Source: Pelagibius litoralis (lineage in GTDB: Bacteria; Pseudomonadota; Alphaproteobacteria; Kiloniellales; Kiloniellaceae). From it: 64,000 nucleotides of DNA. This document shows positions 26,344 through 32,979 of this stretch, one piece after another. The DNA lies in the NCBI RefSeq assembly GCF_011683915.1, contig NZ_JAAQPH010000002.1, forward strand, positions 124,001 to 188,000, read 5' to 3'. Within the stretch, counting starts at the first letter, position 1. Each line of letters begins with the position of its first letter. The position numbers and the translations under genes are program-made. The notes beneath the pieces were generated by a model, which made no database searches, had not been told where the DNA came from, and was given only the letters and a program-made list of their open reading frames with translations.

Positions 26344-27516
26344 GTGACAAATCACAAAGCCCACTTCAGCCGATCCCTGCAGGCGGCGCCCGGGCGGCTC
26401 CACTTTGCGGCGCACAGTCACCATCTCTGGCCTGACGTCACCTTCGACGCCCAGGCCGCCTGCTGGGAGGACGCGGCGCGGCTGGCGGATCGCAAGTGGG
26501 AACGGGTTTTCGGCGAAGTGATGCCGCAGACCCAACAGGCCATCGCCCGGGTGCTGGGGCTGTCATCGCCGGATACAATCGCCTTTGCCCCCAATACCCA
26601 CGAGTTGCTCTGTCGCCTGCTGTCATGCCTGCCGGTTGATCGAGCGCCGCGGATACTTTGCAGCGACAGCGAGTTTTACAGCTTTACCCGGCAGGTGGCG
26701 CGGCTGGAGGAAGAAGGATTGGCCGACGTCACACGGGTGCCGGTCGAACCTTTTACCGACTTTGCTTCGCGCTTTGCGGCGGCGGCCGAAAAAGGCACCT
26801 ACGACCTGATCTTCGTCAGTCAGGTGTTCTTCAATTCAGGTTTTGCGATTGCCGCCCTCGAGGATCTGGTGCGGTCCCTGCCGGATGACGAGACCTTTAT
26901 CGTTGTCGACGGCTATCACGGTTTCCTGGCGCGCCCGACCGATCTCGGGCCTGTCGAGGGTCGTATTTTCTACCTCTCCGGCGGCTACAAATATGCCATG
27001 GCGGGAGAGGGTGTGTGCTTCCTCCACGCGCCCGACGGATACGGCCCGCGTCCGCGCAATACCGGATGGTATGCGGCTTTCGGGGCTTTGGAACAGATGG
27101 CCGGGGAGGGTGTGGCCTATGCTGCTGACGGCCGGCGTTTTCTCGGCGCCACCTTCGATCCCGTCGGGATCTATCGTCTGCGGGCGGTTCTTTCGCTGCT
27201 GGACGATCTCGGCCTTGGGGCCGGCGAGATTCATGCCCACGCGCTGGCGCTGCAGTGTCGGTTTATCGAAGGGTTGGAGCGTCTGTCACCAGCTGTGTTG
27301 CCGCTTGGCAGCCTGTTGCTCGACCCGCGCGATGTTTCCTGCGGACAGTTTCTCACCTTCGATCTGGCGGCAGAGCAGGCAGCGGCGTTGCAGGCGCGTC
27401 TGATGGCGGCCGAGGTGATCACCGATCATCGTGGATCGCGCCTGCGCTTTGGGTTCGGGATCTATCAGGATGAGACGGATGTGGCGCAGCTGCTCGATCG
27501 CATCGCTGCGCTCTGA
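26344..27516 (+). CDS. Class V aminotransferase-fold enzyme, kynureninase-like
   Basis: The 390-residue PLP enzyme has the Schiff-base lysine at Lys216 in LSGGYKYAMAGEG and the cofactor aspartate in IVVDGYHGF. The pattern (LHFAAHSHHLWP at the N-terminus, then PNTHELLCRLLSCLP) follows kynureninase layout but departs from the canonical sequence. The usual GNSLG-type start is HSHHL here, and the lysine motif differs from the typical TYKYLNGGPG. Adjacency to tryptophan dioxygenase makes kynurenine or a derivative the likely substrate. The start is GTG 26344. A selenocysteine-lyase-like or other beta-lyase activity cannot be excluded. Confidence 0.75.
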   Translation: MTNHKAHFSRSLQAAPGRLHFAAHSHHLWPDVTFDAQAACWEDAARLADRKWERVFGEVMPQTQQAIARVLGLSSPDTIAFAPNTHELLCRLLSCLPVDRAPRILCSDSEFYSFTRQVARLEEEGLADVTRVPVEPFTDFASRFAAAAEKGTYDLIFVSQVFFNSGFAIAALEDLVRSLPDDETFIVVDGYHGFLARPTDLGPVEGRIFYLSGGYKYAMAGEGVCFLHAPDGYGPRPRNTGWYAAFGALEQMAGEGVAYAADGRRFLGATFDPVGIYRLRAVLSLLDDLGLGAGEIHAHALALQCRFIEGLERLSPAVLPLGSLLLDPRDVSCGQFLTFDLAAEQAAALQARLMAAEVITDHRGSRLRFGFGIYQDETDVAQLLDRIAAL

Positions 27517-27545
27517 TGCCCGGGCTGTTTCTGCTGGGCCCATTT

Positions 27546-28121
27546 CTACCCCGGCCAATTCTGTTCGTAGGGTTCTTCGCCGTCCAGGGGCAGGATGCAG
27601 GTGAGCCGCTTGGCCCGCTCCTCGGCGAGCTTCCGGTCCGCAAAGGTTTCCTTGCAGATTGTGATCCCGATCAGCCCCGAGGGGCTGCCGGCCTCTGAAA
27701 AGAGCGGCAACAGCATGCGTTCGCCGTAGCCCGGTTGGTTCCATTCATGATAAAGGCGGCCGATGACCAAGCAGATGGCGGGCTGTTCCACACAGGCGAG
27801 GAAATAACGCCGGACCCGTTCCAGCGCTTCCGGCGCGATGGTATCCACAAGGTCCCGGCCGACCAGCGACTGGTCGTAGCGCGCGCGGATATGTTCGCCT
27901 TCCAGGCGGTAGCGTAGCTGCTTGCTCTCCGGCTCGAAGTCCATCAGCCAGAGGTCGGGGAGGAGGGCGGGAAAGTTTTCCGGCCTCATCTCGTCGCGCC
28001 GCGGCGGTTGGGTTGTGCTGCCCGCCGCGGTCCAGGTTTCAAGCAGTTGGGCCGCCTCGGCGCTGGCTAGGTAGTTTTTTGCTCTGTCGGCGGCTTCACG
28101 CCACCTGGGCAAGGTCGACAT
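27546..28121 (-). CDS. PAS_5-type PAS domain protein
   Basis: The 191-residue single-domain protein matches the alphaproteobacterial PAS_5 family: MRPENFPALLPDLWLMDFEP, LRYRLEGEHIRARYDQSLVGRDL, then YHEWNQPGYGERMLLPL. Such proteins usually lack an output domain and their signal is unknown, though some act as sensors associated with motility or cyclic-di-GMP signalling. It is convergent with the kynureninase-like gene, with 29 bases between them. The 190 bases upstream, towards tRNA-Asn, contain the tRNA terminator and two other hairpins. Confidence 0.85.
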   Translation of the reverse strand: MSTLPRWREAADRAKNYLASAEAAQLLETWTAAGSTTQPPRRDEMRPENFPALLPDLWLMDFEPESKQLRYRLEGEHIRARYDQSLVGRDLVDTIAPEALERVRRYFLACVEQPAICLVIGRLYHEWNQPGYGERMLLPLFSEAGSPSGLIGITICKETFADRKLAEERAKRLTCILPLDGEEPYEQNWPG

Positions 28122-28268
28122 GGCTTGCGGCGCTCAATTCTGGCTGCTTCGGGGACCCTCATGCGGCGAATCGAAAAGGCCGTTCTCTATACCACAATAT
28201 GCAGTGCTTACGGATGGGTCCTGTGGCTCACGGAGGGACCCTGGGCCGTACGGCCCTCATCAACATGG

Positions 28269-28304
28269 AAAAAGGGACGCAGCTATGAAACTGCGTCCCT
28301 TTTT
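28269..28304 (-). terminator. Intrinsic terminator of tRNA-Asn
   Basis: A 14 bp perfect stem AAAAAGGGACGCAG (28269-28282) with CTGCGTCCCTTTTT (28291-28304) around an 8-base loop. It is symmetric, so it would also stop plus-strand transcripts. It lies just downstream of the tRNA on the minus strand. Confidence 0.85.
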
Positions 28305-28312
28305 CGTCTTAT

Positions 28313-28388
28313 TGGCTCCGCGGGCAGGACTCGAACCTGCGACAAGGTGGTTAACAGCCACCTGCTCTACCAACTGAGCTACCGCGGA
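28313..28388 (-). tRNA. tRNA-Asn (anticodon GTT), CCA encoded
   Basis: The minus strand folds as a 76-base cloverleaf. The acceptor TCCGCGG pairs with CCGCGGA before GCCA. The D-arm is GCTCAGTTGGTAGAGC. The anticodon loop is CTGTTAA with GTT, and the T-arm is GCAGGTTCGAGTCCTGC. The 3' CCA is at 28315-28313. A strong terminator follows, and no integrase or att repeat is seen next to it. Confidence 0.97.
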
Positions 28389-28493
28389 TCAGGATTTGCT
28401 CGTCTAGCAGGTCTCCCTGCGTCGGCGAAGCGCGGTTATATCAAAACACTGACGCGGCTGCAAAGATTTTGCAGCATTTCTTTGGTGCTTTCC

Positions 28494-28772
28494 TTAGGCC
28501 CCGGCGACCACCGCCAGGACGCACTCGGCGACGGACAGATAAGACGAATTCGGCATATGGAACCAGCGCAGGAAGTCCGCCGTGGTCATATCACCGGACA
28601 GCCAGCGCTCCAGAAACATCTGACTGACCGGGTGAAGCCGGTCGGGCAGGCAGGTGAGGATATCGCTTCTGATCGCTTGCTCTCCCCTTGCTGTACCAAC
28701 CGCGAAAAGCGCTGTCCGCCGGGAACCGGGCCCCTTGGCAGAGCGATATAGTGTACGGATATCCTTAGCCAT
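28494..28772 (-). CDS. Small hypothetical protein upstream of tRNA-Asn
   Basis: A 92-residue ORF between tRNA-Asn and a small membrane protein gene. It starts MAKDIRTLYRSAKGPG and has a C-terminal half with RLHPVSQMFLERWLSGDMTT and FLRWFHMPNSSYLSV. No domain is recognised, and it is neither clearly membrane nor secreted. The codon use looks coding, but no clear ribosome site precedes the ATG and the neighbourhood has other spurious frames, so I rate it only as probable. Confidence 0.5.
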   Translation of the reverse strand: MAKDIRTLYRSAKGPGSRRTALFAVGTARGEQAIRSDILTCLPDRLHPVSQMFLERWLSGDMTTADFLRWFHMPNSSYLSVAECVLAVVAGA

Positions 28773-28902
28773 CTGTTAATGAAAACCAGATGTTCGTGTT
28801 TTGTTCTTGCTGTGACAGCACAAGCCGGATAGTCTCCCCATTCCTACGGCGGGGCAGATCGGCAGGCCCGGCGGTTGAAGACTTCAAAAGGAGGAGCAGG
28901 GC

Positions 28903-29046
28903 ATGGCCAGTTTCGATATGAACGAGATCGAGCCGTCACTTTGGGAACGCCTGGCGACGGGCCTGGCGGCTTTTGGCACCTTCGCATTCTTCTTCAGTGC
29001 TGTCGGCTATGGCTGGTACAGCCTCTTGCTCGCCATGGCGCAGTAG
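28903..29046 (+). CDS. Small single-span membrane protein (47 residues)
   Basis: The short gene starts at ATG 28903 behind a very strong ribosome site (AAAAGGAGGAGCAGGGC). The N-terminus is acidic and soluble (MASFDMNEIEPSLWERLATG). One hydrophobic helix follows, with FGTFAFFFSAVGYGWYSLLL at roughly residues 23-43, then a short tail ending MAQ. Strong translation signals, clean membrane topology and a stop soon after support a real small protein. I do not recognise a family. It stands alone between the two tRNA genes, so a subunit or modulator role in a membrane complex is only speculation. Confidence 0.7.
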   Translation: MASFDMNEIEPSLWERLATGLAAFGTFAFFFSAVGYGWYSLLLAMAQ

Positions 29047-29173
29047 CGCGGACCGGGAATCGGCCGGACGCCCCTCGGCTGATTCCAGACAAGGTAAGGG
29101 GCTTTTCGGCAGTAAGCCGGGCGCCCTGACCTGAGGCCGGCTGGCGTTGGGGTTTGGGAAGGCGCGAGACGCT

Positions 29174-29247
29174 TGGAGGCCCGGGCCGGAATCGAACCGG
29201 CGTGCAAGGATTTGCAATCCTCTGGATAACCACTCTCCCACCGGGCC
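29174..29247 (-). tRNA. tRNA-Cys (anticodon GCA), CCA encoded
   Basis: A 74-base cloverleaf on the minus strand. The acceptor GGCCCGG pairs with the 3' CCGGGCC before TCCA. The D-arm is GGAGAGTGGTTATCC, and the anticodon stem-loop AGGATTGCAAATCCT has anticodon GCA. The T-arm is GCCGGTTCGATTCCGGC. The 3' CCA is at 29176-29174. Confidence 0.97.
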
Positions 29248-29520
29248 ATGGCAAGCGGGCAGAAGCTATACTGCCGGCCCCGGGCTTGGTCAAGCTGGCA
29301 GCCACCGCCGGTGCGGCAGTCTTTTGCGCGCGCCGGCCGGGTCGGGTTTCTAAGCTGGCGCGGCTTTCTGATCCGTTGTTTTCTTTGACCTTCGCGCCTA
29401 TAAACCCATCTCATAGGGTGGACGTCGGGTCCATGGCTTGAGCGTAGAACTCCGGCATGGATAGAACCAAGGCATAGCCCCGGTAAAGCCAGGGGCATAG
29501 CCAGGCGCATAGAAGGTGAC

Positions 29521-30177
29521 ATGGTTGATTTTGCAGCTGCCCGCCTGAATATGGTTGAAAGCCAGATCCGCACCAACAAGGTGACGGATACGCGTGTCAT
29601 AGAAGCCTTTGAGGCGATGCCGCGCGAGCGGTTCGTGGGCGATGCCATGCGCGGTATCGCTTATGTCGACGAGGATCTGGAAGTTTCTCCGGGTCGTTAT
29701 CTTATGGAGCCCATGGTGCTGGCCCGCCTGCTGCAGGCCGTCGCGCCCGGGCCCGGTGATATGGTGCTGGATATCGGTTGTGCGACCGGTTACTCGACAG
29801 CGGTGCTGGCCGGTTTGGCCGAGACGGTTGTCGGTCTGGATCACGACCGCGCCATGGTCGATCAGGCCAACCACACGCTCAACGCCCTGGATATGGACAA
29901 CGCAGTGATCGTCGAAGGGCCGTTGGAAAACGGTTATGCCAAGCAGGCGCCCTACAACGTAATCCTGCTTCAGGGGGCGGTGAGCGAGGTGCCGGCGGCG
30001 CTCAAGGGACAGTTGGCCGAGGGTGGCCGCCTGGCGGCGGTTGTCGTCGATGAATCGGGGATTGGTCGGGCAACCCTGGTTCAGCGGTCCGGCGAGGTCT
30101 ATTCGGCGCGTGTTTTGTTCGATGCGGCGGTACCGCTCTTGCCGGGTTTCGAGCGAGAAGCAGGTTTCGTCTTTTAG
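29521..30177 (+). CDS. Protein-L-isoaspartate O-methyltransferase-like protein (TolC-linked, non-canonical)
   Basis: The 218-residue class I methyltransferase fold related to Pcm has motif I at VLDIGCATGYSTAVL (Gly86-Gly90) and VVGLDHDRAMVDQA. The isoaspartate enzyme signature of the second copy in this window (GQTLSRP and VGTGSGYQAAVL at 56144) is replaced by LEVSPGRYLMEP and IGCATGYS, so substrate use has probably changed. It lies directly upstream of tolC, an arrangement I associate with alphaproteobacteria. AAGGTG precedes ATG 29521, and three GCATAG repeats (29472, 29495, 29507) lie just upstream. The true substrate is unknown. Confidence 0.8.
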   Translation: MVDFAAARLNMVESQIRTNKVTDTRVIEAFEAMPRERFVGDAMRGIAYVDEDLEVSPGRYLMEPMVLARLLQAVAPGPGDMVLDIGCATGYSTAVLAGLAETVVGLDHDRAMVDQANHTLNALDMDNAVIVEGPLENGYAKQAPYNVILLQGAVSEVPAALKGQLAEGGRLAAVVVDESGIGRATLVQRSGEVYSARVLFDAAVPLLPGFEREAGFVF

Positions 30178-30356
30178 CTTGTCCGTGCCGCCTGTCCGGC
30201 GGCCGAGCCGTTGGTGAAGCGTTCCGCCCGCGATAAAGGGCGTGAGCTGACTGTCTGGGGGGCGCAGGGTGGCCTTCGGAATTTGGTGTCTTCGATGCAA
30301 TCTTGATGGGCGCTTCGATGCCGCGCCCCGCGAAAAAAGCAGGGAGAGAATCTCGC

Positions 30357-31805
30357 ATGAGATCAGTGACCGTTGCCTGGCGTAGTGAGCTTCAGGCAGG
30401 AAAGCGCCGCATGACTCCCAACCCGACCGTTGGCCTTGCTGTGGCCGCGGCCATGCTGGCGGGCCTGGCGTTCCCGCTGAATGTCGCCCAGGCACAGACC
30501 TTGGACGAAGCGCTGGTCCAGGCGTACCAGTCCAATCCGACCCTGAGCGCGGCACGCGCCGAACTCCGGTCGATCAATGAACGGGTACCCCAGGCGCTGT
30601 CGAATTGGCGTCCCTTTCTGGAAGCCCAGGGCAGTGCGGGACAGGCGACCGACAGTTTCGAGCAGCCGACCGAAAGGGATGGTGTGGGCCGCAGTCCGGT
30701 GACCGGTGATCTGACACTTACCCAGCCGCTCTATCGCGGCGGGCGTACCGTTGCCGGAACCGACCGGGCCGAGAACGAAGTCCTCGCTCAGCGCGCTAAT
30801 CTGGCCGACACGGAGCAGTCCGTGTTGTTCGATGCCGTCTCGGCCTTTGCCGATGTCTGGCGCGATCAGTCGGTGCTGGAACTGAACCTGAACAATGAGC
30901 AGGTTCTGGCACGCCAGCTGGAGGCAACGCAGGATCGCTTCGAGGTGGGTGAGGTGACCCGCACCGACGTGGCCCAGTCGGAAAGCCGGCTTTCCACGGC
31001 AACCGCCGATCGGATCCAGTCGCAGGGCAATCTGACATCCAGCCGGGCGACTTTCGAGAACGTTGTCGGTGTTTTGCCGCAGATCCTGGACCAACCGACT
31101 CGGCCCGGAAGCCTGCCGGCCGATCAGGAATCGGTCATTTCCGACGCGGAAGTCGCCAACCCGGCCGTTCTGGCCTCTCAATTCACCGAACTGGCCGCTC
31201 TGCGCAACGTCCGTGAGGTAGAGGGCGAGCTTCTGCCGGAGGTGAACCTTCAGGGTCAGCTCAGCTACCAGCACGAAGGCTCTACCCGGGCCAGCGAAAG
31301 CCGCAGCGCCGAGGTGCTGGCTTTGGTGCGGGTCCCGCTCTATCAGCAGGGCTCGGTATCCAGCCGGGTGCGGGAATCCAAGCAGGTGGCCAGTCAGCGC
31401 CGCTTGCAGGTTCGCGAAGCGCTGCGTCAGGCGCGTGAAGATGCGATTTCGGCCTGGGAAAGCCTGGAAACGGCCCGCGCCCAGATCGAGGCTTTTCAGC
31501 AGTCCGTGCGGGCCAACGAGATCGCCCTGGAAGGCGTACGCCAGGAAAATGCCGTGGGCGCACGTACGGTTCTGGATGTTCTGGACGCCGAGCAGGAGCT
31601 TTTGGATGCCCAGGTCAATCTGGTCGGTGCCCAGCGCGATGAGGTTGTGGCCAGTTATCAGGTTCTGACGGCAGTTGGACGGCTGACGGCGGCTGATCTT
31701 GGCCTGACGGCGGAAATCTACGACCCTGAGACAGACTATCGCGAGGTCAGGGACACTTGGTTCGGCCTCACGGCCCCCGGTGCTGCTGAGGGCGTTACCG
31801 AATAA
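30357..31805 (+). CDS. tolC: TolC-family outer-membrane efflux/secretion channel
   Basis: About 482 residues from ATG 30357 (GGGAGAG upstream); ATG 30411, which gives a cleaner signal peptide, is the alternative. The signal segment VGLAVAAAMLAGLAFPLNVAQA ends at AQA. The mature part has the two repeated TolC halves: TLDEALVQAYQSNPTLSAAR, then EVTRTDVAQSESRLS, and in the second half LVRVPLYQQGSVSSRV and VGARTVLDVLDAEQELLDAQ. It forms a trimeric tunnel for type I secretion or RND/MFS efflux. No inner-membrane partner is in the window. It is followed by popZ and valS, a typical alphaproteobacterial order. Confidence 0.93.
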   Translation: MRSVTVAWRSELQAGKRRMTPNPTVGLAVAAAMLAGLAFPLNVAQAQTLDEALVQAYQSNPTLSAARAELRSINERVPQALSNWRPFLEAQGSAGQATDSFEQPTERDGVGRSPVTGDLTLTQPLYRGGRTVAGTDRAENEVLAQRANLADTEQSVLFDAVSAFADVWRDQSVLELNLNNEQVLARQLEATQDRFEVGEVTRTDVAQSESRLSTATADRIQSQGNLTSSRATFENVVGVLPQILDQPTRPGSLPADQESVISDAEVANPAVLASQFTELAALRNVREVEGELLPEVNLQGQLSYQHEGSTRASESRSAEVLALVRVPLYQQGSVSSRVRESKQVASQRRLQVREALRQAREDAISAWESLETARAQIEAFQQSVRANEIALEGVRQENAVGARTVLDVLDAEQELLDAQVNLVGAQRDEVVASYQVLTAVGRLTAADLGLTAEIYDPETDYREVRDTWFGLTAPGAAEGVTE

Positions 31806-31911
31806 TCCGTCTTTTGGTTAACAGAAAATTTCCGCTTTCCCCCTATGCAGTGTTACAAGATCGTTCTGTTAATAAGACTTTCTGGGCCTTAGGGGGCTTG
31901 GTGACATAAGC

Positions 31912-32838
31912 ATGCCGGAAGAACAAAACGAACCGACAATGGAGGAAATTCTCGCCTCCATCCGGCGAATTATATCTGAGGACGAGCCGGACGAAGAGAC
32001 GGCAGCCAAAGATAAAGCCGAGGCTGAGCCCGCCACCGACAGCCAAGCGGCGGCGAAACCGGACGCCCCGGCTCCGGCGCCTGAGCCTGCGGCTGACCCG
32101 GAGCCCGCACCCGAGCCACAGGCGGAAGCTGCGCCGGCAGCGGCGGAAGCCGAATCGGCGCCCGAACCGGCGCCGGCGGCGGGGCCTCCGCCCCAGGGTG
32201 CCGACAACATTCTCGATCTCACCAAAATGGTCAAAGAAGACGGCAGTGTTGTCGATCTGGAGCAGGAAGCTTCAGAGCCTGAAGCGGCGGCTGAGCCGGA
32301 GCCAGAAGCCGAAGCGGCAGCCGAACCGGAACCTGAGGCCGAGCCGGAGCCTGAAGCGGTAGCGGAGCCGGAACCCGAGCCAGAGCCCGAAGCCACGGCT
32401 GAGCCGGAACCTGAAGCGGCAGCCGAGCCGGAGCCTCAGCCTGAGCCCGAAGCTGCGGCTGAGCCAGAAGCAGAACCTGAGCCTGAACCCGAGGCGGAAG
32501 CCGAACCTGAGCCCGAAGCCGAACCGGAATCCGAGGTCGCTGCGGCGGCTGAGGAGCCGGGAACCGAATTGGCCCCCGCCGGCCAGGACAGCGAGATTGT
32601 CTCCGCTGTCACGGCGGCGGCGGCAACGGCGTCTCTTGCCGCGGTCACCAAGGCGGCCATGGCCAACCAGCAGCCGGACGGCATTGCCATCGGCGGCGGC
32701 AGGACCCTTGAGGAACTGGTTCGCCAGTCATTGGTGCCCGAGCTGAAAGGCTGGCTGGACGATAATCTCCCCGATCTGGTAGAACGGATCGTTCGTGAGG
32801 AGATCAAGAAGATGGTACGACGCGCCGAGGATCAGTAG
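31912..32838 (+). CDS. popZ: Polar organizing protein PopZ (DUF2497) with a long Pro/Glu/Ala linker
   Basis: The 308-residue protein carries the PopZ N-terminal helix ([18 protein letters not shown]) and the conserved C-terminal oligomerisation region ([19 protein letters not shown], then [18 protein letters not shown]). Caulobacter PopZ (177 residues) assembles a polar condensate that anchors parS-ParB and recruits cell-cycle proteins. Here the acidic disordered linker (about residues 35-215) is greatly extended by [15 protein letters not shown]-type repeats, and linker length is known to tune condensate behaviour. Repeats are nearly identical at DNA level (32280-32530), implying slippage-prone sequence. 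It ends 141 bases before valS. Confidence 0.93.
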   Translation: MPEEQNEPTMEEILASIRRIISEDEPDEETAAKDKAEAEPATDSQAAAKPDAPAPAPEPAADPEPAPEPQAEAAPAAAEAESAPEPAPAAGPPPQGADNILDLTKMVKEDGSVVDLEQEASEPEAAAEPEPEAEAAAEPEPEAEPEPEAVAEPEPEPEPEATAEPEPEAAAEPEPQPEPEAAAEPEAEPEPEPEAEAEPEPEAEPESEVAAAAEEPGTELAPAGQDSEIVSAVTAAAATASLAAVTKAAMANQQPDGIAIGGGRTLEELVRQSLVPELKGWLDDNLPDLVERIVREEIKKMVRRAEDQ

Positions 32839-32979
32839 GCCCGGGCCGCCGCATAGGCTGCCCACCGGATGGTGCCTGCTGTATGGCGCTTAGCCTTACC
32901 ATCTGATATCCACATCCCGACATTTCATCGCGGCGTGCTGTTGAGCGCGCCTTGCGACACATCAAGAGGATGGCCAGCA

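Noticed and set aside
28313-29247. Genomic island or prophage attachment at the tRNA-Asn/tRNA-Cys genes
   Set aside because: No integrase, no duplicated tRNA 3' end and no composition change next to either tRNA.
32280-32560. CRISPR-like periodic repeat
   Set aside because: The periodicity is in-frame codon repetition (Pro-Glu-Ala) inside popZ, not repeats with unique spacers.
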